Of a stretch of DNA of 15,573 nt, positions 1 through 6,632 are shown piece after piece. Made by a program: the position numbers and the translations under genes. Below the pieces are notes generated by a model. That model saw nothing but the letters and a program-made list of their open reading frames with translations, did no database searches and had not been told where the DNA came from. Source of the stretch: VRUE01 sp036557525 (GTDB lineage Bacteria; Actinomycetota; Thermoleophilia; Solirubrobacterales; 70-9); NCBI GenBank assembly GCA_036557525.1, contig DATBHH010000083.1:1-15573 (forward strand). Reading direction: 5' to 3'. Positions within the stretch are counted from its first letter, which is position 1, and each line of letters opens with the position of its first letter.

Positions 1-19
1 AGCGGCGGGGGCTGGTTGA

Positions 20-34
20 AGACCCGGTGGGTCT
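20..34. repeat. Small hairpin near the left edge
   Basis: AGACCC and GGGTCT pair perfectly around a GGT loop. A further copy of AGACCC lies at 83-88, and the eight-base string CCCGGTGG occurs at 23-30 and again at 90-97. No T-run follows, so this is at best a weak terminator-like structure for whatever lies left of the window. No gene is recognised in positions 1-97. Confidence 0.3.
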
Positions 35-97
35 CCCGCGAGGCTGGGCGCTCGGCAGTTGCCACGCGCGCATTCTCGCAGGAGACCCGCCCGGTGG

Positions 98-400
98 CTA
101 GGCGGTCGCCTCCTCCGGCTGCGGATCCGGCCGGATGATCACCGTGTCGGCGACCTCGAGGACCTCGTCGGCCGGCATGTCGACCCGCTGCGCATGCTCC
201 TTGACGGCCTCGATGCTGGTCGCCTGGTAGATGCAGACGGTGCCCAGCGTTCCTCCGTCCTCTTTGATCACGTAGCTGCGGATCCAGCGGATGTCCTGGG
301 GGAAGTCGTCCTCGGCGACCTGTTTCGAGCGCCCGGCAGTCGCCTCGAGCTCCTCGGGACTCTGCCACGCCTTTTCCCGTCGGATCACATAGGTGTTCAT
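98..400 (-). CDS. DUF4242 / SCO4226-type small protein
   Basis: This 100-residue cytoplasmic protein begins MNTYVIRRE and resembles the DUF4242 family, a ferredoxin-like fold. A Streptomyces member, SCO4226, has been described as nickel-binding. The sequence shows alternating beta and helix character, a central RWIRSYVIKEDGG stretch and a CIYQA strand, then a charged tail rich in Glu and Pro. The ATG at 400 is preferred over an upstream in-frame start at 454 because AGGAGG lies four bases before it (405-410). It is divergently transcribed from icd across about 184 bases. Its biochemical role is unknown; metal binding is a family-level inference and no obvious His/Cys cluster is visible. Confidence 0.85.
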   Translation of the reverse strand: MNTYVIRREKAWQSPEELEATAGRSKQVAEDDFPQDIRWIRSYVIKEDGGTLGTVCIYQATSIEAVKEHAQRVDMPADEVLEVADTVIIRPDPQPEEATA

Positions 401-436
401 TCGTCCTCCTGGTTGGTGGGGCTCACGGATTGCCCA

Positions 437-467
437 TCCATACGCGGAGACCATAGAGCGCGTTCAA
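437..467 (-). promoter_or_regulatory. Candidate promoter of the DUF4242 gene
   Basis: On the minus strand a TTGAAC (462-467) is followed after 19 bases by TATGGA (437-442), about 37 bases before the DUF4242 start. The spacing is slightly long for a sigma-70-type promoter, so this is tentative. The facing icd promoter is not obvious; the only AT-rich spot is around 535-547. Confidence 0.3.
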
Positions 468-584
468 AGATGGCGGGGCCGACCCGGCGGCCCGGCGTCG
501 ATAGCATCGCCCCGAATGCGGAGCGGCCAGCGTCCATATCTGATTCTTCGCGCAGCGACCGAAGCATGAGGCGTTGATTCGGCG

Positions 585-1814
585 GTGGAGGCCCAGTCGA
601 AGATCTCAGTCAAGAACCCTGTCGTCGAGCTCGACGGCGACGAGATGACCCGGATCATCTGGGCCTTCATCAAAGAGCAGCTGATCCTTCCCTACCTCGA
701 CGTCGACCTCGTCTACTTCGACCTCGGGATCGAGAGCCGGGACGCGACCGAGGACCGGATAACCGTCGAAGCGGCGGAAGCGATCAAGCGGCACGGGGTC
801 GGCGTCAAGTGCGCGACGATCACCCCCGACGAGGCTCGGGTCGAGGAGTTCGGCCTGAAGGAGATGTACCGCTCCCCGAACGGCACGATCCGCAACATCC
901 TCGGCGGCGTCATCTTTCGCGAGCCGATCGTGATCTCCAACATCCCGCGGCTGGTGCCGGGCTGGACGAAGCCGATCGTGATCGGACGCCACGCCTTCGG
1001 CGACCAGTACCGGGCCACCGATCTGGTGGTGCCCGGCGAGGGGATGCTGACGCTCAACTACACACCCAGCAACGGCGACGATCCGATCGAGCTCGAGGTC
1101 TACGACTTCCCCGGCGGCGGGGTGACGATGGCGATGTACAACCTCGACGACTCGATCCGCGACTTCGCCCGCGCCTCGATGCGGTATGGCCTCGATCGCG
1201 GCTACCCGGTCTACCTCTCGACCAAGAACACGATCATGAAGCGCTACGACGGCCGCTTCAAGGACCTCTTCGCTGAGATCTACGAGGGGGAGTTCAAGGA
1301 CGACTTCGAGGCCGCCGGCCTCACCTACGAACACCGCTTGATCGACGACATGGTCGCCGCCTCGCTGAAGTGGGAGGGCGGCTACGTTTGGGCCTGCAAA
1401 AACTACGACGGCGACGTCCAGTCGGACACGGTCGCTCAGGGATTCGGGTCGCTCGGCCTGATGACCAGTGTGCTGATGAGCCCCGACGGAAAGACGGTGG
1501 AGGCGGAGGCCGCCCACGGCACCGTCACCAGGCATTACCGCCTGCACCAGGAAGGGAAGCCGACTTCGACCAATCCGATCGCCTCGATCTTCGCCTGGAC
1601 CCGCGGTCTCGCCGCCCGCGGTCGCCTCGACGACACCCCGGAGGTGTCCGGCTTCGCCCAGACGCTCGAGCGGGTTTGCGTCGAGACGGTCGAGGCGGGC
1701 AGCATGACCAAAGACCTTGCCCTCCTGGTCGGTCCCGACCAGGAGTACCTCACCACCCAGGAGTTTCTCGCCGCGATCGACGAGCGGCTCCGGGCCGCGA
1801 TGGCGCAGAGCTGA
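585..1814 (+). CDS. icd: NADP-dependent isocitrate dehydrogenase, eukaryotic-like type
   Basis: This 409-residue enzyme oxidatively decarboxylates isocitrate to 2-oxoglutarate with NADP in the TCA cycle. It belongs to the homodimeric subfamily best known from eukaryotic cytosol and mitochondria. Aligning by motif to pig IDH with a constant offset of two places the expected residues: S97, N99, R103, R112 and R135 for substrate, Y142 and K214 for catalysis, D254, D277 and D281 for metal. The NADP-binding motif HGTVTRH (311-317) is present. Length is normal. The start is GTG; the following SKISVKNPVVELDGDEMTR matches the usual N-terminus, so no upstream start is needed, although no clear ribosome site precedes it. 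mdh follows after 27 bases, probably in the same operon. Confidence 0.97.
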   Translation: MEAQSKISVKNPVVELDGDEMTRIIWAFIKEQLILPYLDVDLVYFDLGIESRDATEDRITVEAAEAIKRHGVGVKCATITPDEARVEEFGLKEMYRSPNGTIRNILGGVIFREPIVISNIPRLVPGWTKPIVIGRHAFGDQYRATDLVVPGEGMLTLNYTPSNGDDPIELEVYDFPGGGVTMAMYNLDDSIRDFARASMRYGLDRGYPVYLSTKNTIMKRYDGRFKDLFAEIYEGEFKDDFEAAGLTYEHRLIDDMVAASLKWEGGYVWACKNYDGDVQSDTVAQGFGSLGLMTSVLMSPDGKTVEAEAAHGTVTRHYRLHQEGKPTSTNPIASIFAWTRGLAARGRLDDTPEVSGFAQTLERVCVETVEAGSMTKDLALLVGPDQEYLTTQEFLAAIDERLRAAMAQS

Positions 1815-1826
1815 CAATCACCACTC

Positions 1827-1832
1827 AGGAGG
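1827..1832 (+). promoter_or_regulatory. Ribosome binding site fixing the mdh start
   Basis: AGGAGG lies nine bases before the GTG at 1842 and supports that codon as the mdh start. It sits in the 27-base gap after icd. Confidence 0.8.
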
Positions 1833-1841
1833 ACCCGCTAA

Positions 1842-2828
1842 GTGAGCACTCCCGTCAAAGTCACAGTCACCGGCGCCGCCGGTCAGATCGGATACTCGAT
1901 TCTGTTCCGGATCGCGAGCGGGCAGATGCTCGGCCCCGACACGCCGGTCGAGCTCAGCCTGCTCGAGATCCCGGACGCGGTCAAGGCGGCCGAGGGCACC
2001 GCCATGGAGCTCGATGATTGCGCCTTCCCGCTGCTTCGGAAGATCGACATCTTCGACGACCCGATGCCCGCCTTCGACGGCTGCAACGTCGGCCTCCTGG
2101 TCGGAGCCCGCCCCCGCGGGCCGGGAATGGAGCGCGCGGACCTGCTCGAGGCGAACGGCGGGATCTTCAAGCCGCAGGGCGAAGCGATCGCCGCCGGCGC
2201 CGCCGACGACATCCGCGTCCTGGTGGTCGGCAACCCGGCAAACACCAACTGCCTGATCGCGCTCTCCAATGCTGACGGCGTTCCCCGCGAACGGTTCACT
2301 TCGATGATGCGGCTCGACCACAACCGGGCGATCGGGCAGCTCGCGAACAAGCTCGGCCGGCCGGTCTCCGACGTCACGAACATGACCGTCTGGGGAAATC
2401 ACTCGACGACCCAATACCCCGACCTCGTCAACGCCCGCGTCGGCGGGGCGAGCGCCTGGGAGGAGGTCGACGACGAGGCGTGGATCGCCGACGAATTCAT
2501 CCCCCGGGTCGCAAAACGCGGTGCCGTGATCATCGAGGCCCGTGGTGCGTCGAGCGCCGCCTCGGCGGCGAACGCCGCGATCGACCACGTTCGCGACTGG
2601 GTGCTCGGCACACCCGATGGCGAATGGGTCTCGATGGGTGTTCCGGCGGACGGCTCCTACGGGGTGGAGAAGGGAATCGTCGCCGGCTTCCCGTGCACCT
2701 GCTCCGGCGGCGAGTGGAGGATCGTCGAGGGCCTCGAGGTACCGGAGTTCTCGCGCGGCCGGATCGATGCCAGCGCCGCCGAGCTCGGCGAGGAGCGCGA
2801 CGCGGTCAGCGGCCTCGGGCTGGTCTAG
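1842..2828 (+). CDS. mdh: Malate dehydrogenase
   Basis: This 328-residue enzyme interconverts malate and oxaloacetate with NAD(H) in the TCA cycle. It has the N-terminal Rossmann signature GAAGQIG (11-17), a dinucleotide-site acidic residue E42, the mobile-loop arginines R92 and R98, the N131 of GNPANTN, D159 and R162 in RLDHNRA, and the catalytic H187 in WGNHSTTQ. The pattern fits the cytosolic-type MDH group (Thermus-like, NAD-dependent) rather than the LDH-like tetrameric group. The GTG start is set by a perfect AGGAGG. The gene follows icd closely and is followed within nine bases by a strong hairpin that ends the unit. Confidence 0.97.
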   Translation: MSTPVKVTVTGAAGQIGYSILFRIASGQMLGPDTPVELSLLEIPDAVKAAEGTAMELDDCAFPLLRKIDIFDDPMPAFDGCNVGLLVGARPRGPGMERADLLEANGGIFKPQGEAIAAGAADDIRVLVVGNPANTNCLIALSNADGVPRERFTSMMRLDHNRAIGQLANKLGRPVSDVTNMTVWGNHSTTQYPDLVNARVGGASAWEEVDDEAWIADEFIPRVAKRGAVIIEARGASSAASAANAAIDHVRDWVLGTPDGEWVSMGVPADGSYGVEKGIVAGFPCTCSGGEWRIVEGLEVPEFSRGRIDASAAELGEERDAVSGLGLV

Positions 2829-2836
2829 AGACGAGA

Positions 2837-2861
2837 GAGGCCGGCCCAGTGGGCCGGCCTC
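2837..2861. terminator. Perfect 11-bp hairpin between convergent genes
   Basis: GAGGCCGGCCC (2837-2847) pairs perfectly with GGGCCGGCCTC (2851-2861) around the loop AGT. It sits in the 39-base gap between the mdh stop and the stop of the convergent AT-hook gene. It can form on either transcript, so it likely serves both. Only short T stretches follow, as is common for GC-rich actinobacterial terminators. Confidence 0.8.
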
Positions 2862-2867
2862 GTTGCG

Positions 2868-3260
2868 TCATTTGGCGCTGTAGGAGCGGCCTTTCTTTTT
2901 GACGCGGCCCTCTTTCTCCAGCTCGCCCAGGACCCGGTACAGGTAGTTGGGTTTGATTTTCATTCTTTTGGCGATTTCCGAGGCGGAGATGCCCGGGTTT
3001 TTCTCCACCAGTTTCACGGCCTGATCGGCTCGCGTCCCCGAGCGCCTGCGGCGCCCGCCGCCGGTGGTGCGACGTTTGGCTTTTTTCGCGCCCGATCCTT
3101 TCGGGCGGCCGCGACGGCGCGGCCGACGCGCTCCTTTTTTCGCTTTTCCACCCAGCTCGACCAGGGCACGCTCGAGGCGCCTGCGCTCGTCGTCGAGCTC
3201 GGCCAGGCGTTTCTTGACGAGCTCAAGTGCCTCATCAAGGACGTGTGTAGTGCTTGGCAT
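2868..3260 (-). CDS. AT-hook plus winged-helix DNA-binding protein
   Basis: This 130-residue, very basic protein has three visible parts. Residues 6-37 form a heptad-like amphipathic helix (LELVKKRLAELDDERRRLE) that could dimerise. Residues 40-75 are an Arg/Lys/Gly linker carrying an AT-hook core, RRRGRPKGS (48-56). Residues 76-130 look like a winged helix-turn-helix, with ISASEIAKRMKIKPNYLYRV as the likely HTH and VKKKGRSY as the wing. The ATG at 3260 is chosen because AAAGGA precedes it. An ORF extension to 3323 lacks support. A nucleoid-associated role, by analogy with AT-hook-like Lsr2, or a gene regulator role is inference. Lysine codons are often AAA, including two AAA-AAA pairs, unlike neighbouring genes. 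I do not recognise a named family. Confidence 0.85.
   Translation of the reverse strand: MPSTTHVLDEALELVKKRLAELDDERRRLERALVELGGKAKKGARRPRRRGRPKGSGAKKAKRRTTGGGRRRRSGTRADQAVKLVEKNPGISASEIAKRMKIKPNYLYRVLGELEKEGRVKKKGRSYSAK
3089..3107. repeat. 7-bp inverted repeat inside the AT-hook coding region
   Basis: CGCCCGA (3089-3095) and TCGGGCG (3101-3107) pair perfectly around TCCTT. On the coding (minus) strand it is followed at once by GC-rich sequence and then an A6 run (3081-3086). It overlaps codons of the AT-hook. It may simply reflect codon use. Confidence 0.3.
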
Positions 3261-3365
3261 TTGTGTCCTTTCACCCCGTGCACCCTCATGGCAGCACGAG
3301 TCGTCAGCGGTTCGCCTCGGCACCAGTGTTACACAGTTACAGTTGGACGTGAGTGCACACTGGAC

Positions 3366-3384
3366 GGTGTGGCAATCTCACACC
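3366..3384. repeat. Inverted repeat overlapping the desaturase stop
   Basis: GGTGTG (3366-3371) and CACACC (3379-3384) pair perfectly around a seven-base loop that contains the first base of the desaturase stop codon. It lies about 105 bases upstream of the AT-hook gene start, in the only stretch that can hold that gene's promoter (3261-3377). It could be a weak terminator or an operator; neither is demonstrated. Confidence 0.3.
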
Positions 3385-4310
3385 GATTGGTGGTTTGAAT
3401 CTCCCCCGGCCGCGGGTAGTTCAACGCTTCGCTGGCGCTGTCGCGCGGGTGTGATGCGAACGACGTTCCAGGCGATGCCCAGTCTCTCCAGTGCCGCGAT
3501 GAGGAGGCCCGACGGGTCGACCTCCCATTTCCGCAGCCCGTGGACGGCGGAGCGCGGGAACGCGTGGTGGTTGTGGTGCCATGACTCGCCGAGCGAGGGG
3601 ACGGCGAGCCAGAAGACATTGGTGGAGCGATCGTCGGTGTCGAATCGCCTGCTGCCGAGGAAGTGACAGACAGAGTTGACGCTCCAGGTCACGTGGTGGA
3701 CGAAGAAGACCCGGACGAGGCCGCCCCAGAGCAACCCGGTCAGCGCTCCCGCCGGAGAGCCGCTGACCAGGTACCCGGCGACGGCGGGCATCGCGAGGCC
3801 GGCGAGGGTGAGCCAGCCGAAGTGACGGGAGATCAGCCGCATCCCTTGGTCCTCGTAGAGGTCGGGGGCGTGGCGGCGCCAGTCGGCCCGGCCCTGACTC
3901 GAGAGCAGCCAGCCGGTGTGGGCGTGCCAGAGGCCCGCGAGGGCGCCGCGCACCCCGCCGTCGTGTCCCACGTGGGGGCTGTGGGGGTCGCCCTCGCGGT
4001 CGGTGTGGGCGTGGTGCTTGCGATGGTCGGCGACCCAGGAGATGACCGGGCCCTGGACGGCCATCGAGCCGAGGACGGCGAAGACGTACTCGACCGGCTT
4101 CGAGGTCTGAAACGAGCGGTGGGTGAGCAGCCGGTGGTAGCCGACGGTGATCCCGACCGCGGTCAACGCGTACATGGCGGCGGCGATCACGAGATCGGCG
4201 GCGCTGACCGCGCTTTCCCAGAGCAGTACGACCGCCGCGAGCGTCGCGGCGAACGGGACGACCACCGCGCCGAGGTTCACCGCCTTCTCGAACCGGGTCA
4301 TTTCACCCAT
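3378..4310 (-). CDS. Delta-9-type acyl (acyl-CoA/acyl-lipid) fatty acid desaturase
   Basis: This 310-residue integral membrane di-iron enzyme introduces a cis double bond into saturated acyl chains and so tunes membrane fluidity. The three histidine boxes of the delta-9 family are intact: HRLLTH (59-64), HRKHH (96-100) and HHNHH (245-249). A further VHHVTW segment follows the C-terminal membrane hairpin. Hydrophobic segments lie near residues 12-30, 35-55, 165-183 and 190-206. I choose the ATG at 4310 because a TACCTT box lies seven bases before it, which suggests a leaderless transcript. A TTG at 4340 and an ATG at 4301 are alternatives. It is divergent from a PucR-type regulator, which suggests control by that protein. 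Exact substrate and electron donor are unknown. Confidence 0.93.
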   Translation of the reverse strand: MGEMTRFEKAVNLGAVVVPFAATLAAVVLLWESAVSAADLVIAAAMYALTAVGITVGYHRLLTHRSFQTSKPVEYVFAVLGSMAVQGPVISWVADHRKHHAHTDREGDPHSPHVGHDGGVRGALAGLWHAHTGWLLSSQGRADWRRHAPDLYEDQGMRLISRHFGWLTLAGLAMPAVAGYLVSGSPAGALTGLLWGGLVRVFFVHHVTWSVNSVCHFLGSRRFDTDDRSTNVFWLAVPSLGESWHHNHHAFPRSAVHGLRKWEVDPSGLLIAALERLGIAWNVVRITPARQRQRSVELPAAGGDSNHQSV

Positions 4311-4317
4311 GGCCTGG

Positions 4318-4323
4318 AAGGTA
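4318..4323 (-). promoter_or_regulatory. Candidate -10 box of the desaturase, leaderless start
   Basis: Minus-strand TACCTT fits TAnnnT and ends seven bases before the ATG at 4310, so transcription would begin at or next to the A of the start codon. There is no Shine-Dalgarno before this ATG. No good -35 box is seen. Confidence 0.45.
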
Positions 4324-4335
4324 CCCTCGGGTTTC

Positions 4336-4380
4336 AACAAGATTTAGGCTCTGGGCCAATTTCCGAACGCATTTCTTGTT
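4336..4380. promoter_or_regulatory. Inverted-repeat operator candidate between desaturase and PucR genes
   Basis: AACAAGA (4336-4342) and TCTTGTT (4374-4380) are perfect inverted copies, 38 bases apart start to start, in the relatively AT-rich divergent intergenic region. The left arm lies just upstream of the proposed desaturase -10 box and the right arm ends six bases before the PucR start. This symmetry suits a regulator acting on both promoters. Confidence 0.4.
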
Positions 4381-4386
4381 AGTCAG

Positions 4387-5595
4387 ATGACAAAAACCGA
4401 CCATTCCGAGCCATGGCGCGCGCTTCCACCCGAGGTTGCCGACCTGATCGAGCCCGAGCTCGAGGCCGTGACCGAGGAGATCCTCGCCTCGATCGCCCGC
4501 GAGGTCCCCGAGTACGCGCGGCCGCTCGAGGGCAGCTTCGGGCGCGGCGTGCGGACCGGGGTGGCCGAGGCGCTCTCCCAGTTCGTCGCCCTGGTCAGGG
4601 ACCCCGAGGGCGGCCGCGAGCCGGGGCGCGAGGTCTACCTCGCCCTCGGCCGGGGCGAGCTGCGCCAGGGTCGAACCCTCGACTCACTTCAGGCCGCCTA
4701 CCGAGTCGGGGCGCGGGTCGCCTGGCGTCACCTCGCCGCGACCGGTCGCGACGCCGGGCTCGACCCGGAGGCGCTCAGCCTCCTCGCCGAGGCGATCTTC
4801 GCCTACATCGACGAACTCTCGGCCGACTCGGTCGAGGGTTTCGCGCAGGCGCAATCGGAGCACGACGACGTGCGCCGGCGCCGTCGCCGCGAGCTGGCGA
4901 CGCTGTTGACCGGCGAGCCCGGCGCGAGCGAGGCCGACGCCCGCGCTGCGGCCCGCGCCGCCGGCTGGGCGCTGCCGCGGCGCGCCGCGGCAGCGGCCTG
5001 CTCGGAGGGAGACCTCGGCCGCCTCTCGCGCCGCCTCCCGGCCGACTGCCTCGTCGTCGGGCTCGAGGATCTCGGCTGCGTCCTCGTCCCGGACCCCGAC
5101 GGCCCCGGCCGGCGTGCCGCGGTCGAGCGTGCGGCGGCCGCGGCCCCGCTCGCGATCGGTCCGACCGGAGCAACGGGCGAGCTCGGCGCATCGTGGACAC
5201 TGGCCCGGGCGGCGATCCGCGCAGCGGCGGGCGGTGCCCTGCCCGCCGCGGGGGCCGTGTTCGCAGACGAGCACCTCGGAGCCTTGATGCTGTTCGAGGG
5301 GCGGTGGCTGGCGCGGCGGATGGCGGCGCGACGGCTCGCCCCGCTCGCCGGCCTGACCGAGCGGGCGGGCGAACGGATGCGGGAGACGGCGCTCGCCTAC
5401 ATCGACCACCGTGGCAACTCGGTCGCGATGGCGCGGGCGCTGCACCTTCACCCGCAGACGGTTCGCTATCGGGTCAACCGCCTGCGCGAGCTGCTCGGCG
5501 AGCAGCTCGACGATCCCGGCGCCCGGTTCGAGCTCGAGGTAGCGCTGCGCGTACATAACGCCGCCTCCTCTGCTCTCGCTCCCGCGCACCCATGA
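4387..5595 (+). CDS. PucR/CdaR-family transcriptional regulator
   Basis: This 402-residue protein has a C-terminal PucR-type helix-turn-helix (HTH_30) at about residues 325-395, with YIDHRGNSVAMARALHLH and then PQTVRYRVNRLRELLG as the recognition region. Residues 1-165 form an all-helical N-terminal domain (EEILASIAREVPEYARPLE onward) of the kind common in actinobacterial PucR proteins. The Ala-rich middle (about 170-310) may be a degenerate GGDEF-like CdaR segment. In Streptomyces, FasR of this broad family activates fatty acid synthesis genes. Divergence from a desaturase and convergence with a fatty acid hydroxylase make a lipid-responsive role plausible here. The ATG start lacks a ribosome site. 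Effector and targets are not shown by the sequence. Confidence 0.9.
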   Translation: MTKTDHSEPWRALPPEVADLIEPELEAVTEEILASIAREVPEYARPLEGSFGRGVRTGVAEALSQFVALVRDPEGGREPGREVYLALGRGELRQGRTLDSLQAAYRVGARVAWRHLAATGRDAGLDPEALSLLAEAIFAYIDELSADSVEGFAQAQSEHDDVRRRRRRELATLLTGEPGASEADARAAARAAGWALPRRAAAAACSEGDLGRLSRRLPADCLVVGLEDLGCVLVPDPDGPGRRAAVERAAAAAPLAIGPTGATGELGASWTLARAAIRAAAGGALPAAGAVFADEHLGALMLFEGRWLARRMAARRLAPLAGLTERAGERMRETALAYIDHRGNSVAMARALHLHPQTVRYRVNRLRELLGEQLDDPGARFELEVALRVHNAASSALAPAHP

Positions 5596-5615
5596 TCACC
5601 AGAGGTCTTGCGCGC

Positions 5616-5637
5616 CCGCTCCCGCGTCCGGGGGCGG
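5616..5637. terminator. Weak hairpin between convergent PucR and hydroxylase genes
   Basis: CCGCTCCC (5616-5623) and GGGGGCGG (5630-5637) form an eight-base stem with one G-U wobble on the plus transcript and a six-base loop. There is no T-run. It occupies the 43-base gap between two convergent stops, so a terminator role is likely but weakly supported. Confidence 0.35.
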
Positions 5638-5638
5638 C

Positions 5639-6262
5639 TCAGCTGCGGCGGCGGGGCAGCGTCCGGAAGACCGCGTCCCAGAGCGGCGAGGAGACGCCGA
5701 ACCCGTAGCGGTGGTCCTGGAAGTGGTGTCGCATGTGCTGCTCGCGCAGCTTCTTGCCCAGTTTCGACTTCGGCACGAAGTGGTGGACGTAGTAGTGCAT
5801 GTAGTCGTAGGCCAGGTAGCCGGCGATCAGGCCGGCGAACATCGGGTAGGCCTCCGGGGTGCCGAAGAGGAGGGTGAAGCCGAGGAAGAAGATTGCGGCG
5901 AGCGGGATCGAGACCGCCGGCGGCATCACCAGGCGGAGCTTGTCGTTGGGGTGGTCGTGGTGGATGCCGTGGATGATGAAGTGCATCCGCCGCCCGAAGG
6001 CGTTGTCCGGCTCCCAGTGGAAGAGGAGCCGGTGCAGCCAGTACTCGGTCAGCGTCCAGATCCCGATCCCGCCGAAGGTCAGGAGCGCCAGTTGCCAGGC
6101 GGCGAGGCCGCGGTCGGCGCCCAGCCACTCCATCGCGACGATCACCGGAACGAAGACCACCGCGGGGATCGCCGGGTGGACCCGCGAGAAGAAGTTGAGG
6201 AATTCGCTCTCGAACAGCTGCGGCGAGGCCGCCAGCTTCTCGGTCCGGTCGTGAGCCTCCAC
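5639..6262 (-). CDS. Fatty acid hydroxylase / sterol desaturase superfamily protein
   Basis: This 207-residue membrane di-iron oxygenase-like protein resembles fatty acid 2-hydroxylases. The histidine pattern is complete: HRLLFH (77-82), H94, HGIHH (98-102), H156, HH (160-161), HMRHH (176-180) and H184. Hydrophobic segments lie near residues 31-47, 55-73, 112-135 and 138-153. The likely reaction is hydroxylation of a long acyl chain, but whether the acceptor is a free acid, acyl-CoA, phospholipid or sphingoid lipid cannot be read. The reading frame stays open to 6628, but the upstream part is Arg-rich and not family-like. The GTG at 6262 is preceded by TACCAT seven bases upstream and no ribosome site. 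It converges with the PucR gene, near the desaturase. Confidence 0.88.
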   Translation of the reverse strand: MEAHDRTEKLAASPQLFESEFLNFFSRVHPAIPAVVFVPVIVAMEWLGADRGLAAWQLALLTFGGIGIWTLTEYWLHRLLFHWEPDNAFGRRMHFIIHGIHHDHPNDKLRLVMPPAVSIPLAAIFFLGFTLLFGTPEAYPMFAGLIAGYLAYDYMHYYVHHFVPKSKLGKKLREQHMRHHFQDHRYGFGVSSPLWDAVFRTLPRRRS

Positions 6263-6269
6263 GGGCCCA

Positions 6270-6275
6270 ATGGTA
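6270..6275 (-). promoter_or_regulatory. Candidate -10 box of the hydroxylase, leaderless start
   Basis: Minus-strand TACCAT fits TAnnnT and lies seven bases before the GTG at 6262. There is no Shine-Dalgarno. This supports the GTG as both transcription and translation start. Confidence 0.4.
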
Positions 6276-6276
6276 A

Positions 6277-6294
6277 CGCCGGCGGAATCCGGCG
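6277..6294. promoter_or_regulatory. Palindrome upstream of the hydroxylase -10 box
   Basis: CGCCGG (6277-6282) and CCGGCG (6289-6294) are perfect inverted copies around CGGAAT. Relative to a start at 6262 the palindrome covers roughly -15 to -32, where a repressor or activator would contact the promoter. GC-only arms make chance more likely in this genome. Confidence 0.35.
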
Positions 6295-6397
6295 CCCGCA
6301 AGACGCGGGGAAGATGTGAAAGGGCTGTTTCAAAGAGGTTGCGCTTTGCGGAAATGGCGGTGGCGAGTGCCTGCCGAGAGTGCCACGATGCGCCGCG

Positions 6398-6595
6398 ATG
6401 CCGCGCAAGTCGAAGCCGAGCTGTGAGGACTGCTACTTCCACCAGAACCTCCTCTGTGCCCTCGACCTCGAGCGACCGTGCACGACGTTCCGCCCGAACC
6501 GCCCCGAGGGCTTGGTCCCGCCCCGGCAGCCGGTCCTCCTGATGCGCCCGCCGCGCTGGGCGAGTGGCGCCCAAGCTCAGACGCGGGCGGCATAG
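6398..6595 (+). CDS. Four-cysteine mini-protein, putative zinc-binding
   Basis: This 65-residue protein has cysteines at 9, 12, 20 and 28 in a CxxC-x7-C-x7-C layout (CEDCYFHQNLLC, then LERPCTTFRP) and a Pro/Arg-rich tail. The spacing suggests a single small metal-binding knuckle; an iron-sulfur site or disulfides are alternatives. The ATG at 6398 is chosen because it begins the motif-bearing part; a GTG at 6380 is an in-frame alternative. No ribosome site is visible. It is divergent from the hydroxylase gene and lies upstream of the hsp20 operon. I do not recognise a characterised family, and the function is unknown. Confidence 0.6.
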   Translation: MPRKSKPSCEDCYFHQNLLCALDLERPCTTFRPNRPEGLVPPRQPVLLMRPPRWASGAQAQTRAA

Positions 6596-6632
6596 CCCGA
6601 TTTGAGCGGTAGCTCGGGCGGGTGGCATCGGG

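Noticed and set aside
1..97. tRNA or small structured RNA at the left edge
   Set aside because: Short repeated pieces can pair, but no cloverleaf or T-loop consensus is present and the structure does not extend.
3081..3140. Programmed -1 ribosomal frameshift site at the A6 runs
   Set aside because: The runs are read as AAA AAA G in frame, not as A AAA AAG, so the classic slippery heptamer phase is absent, and the zero-frame protein is complete.
4311..4340. TTG at 4340 as the desaturase start
   Set aside because: It has no ribosome site or nearby -10 box, and the ten extra residues add no family feature. The ATG at 4310 has a TACCTT box at leaderless spacing.
6263..6628. N-terminal extension of the hydroxylase frame to 6628
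   Set aside because: The added residues are Arg/Ala-rich and unlike the family, and they would overlap the four-cysteine mini-protein on the other strand. The GTG at 6262 gives a normal length.
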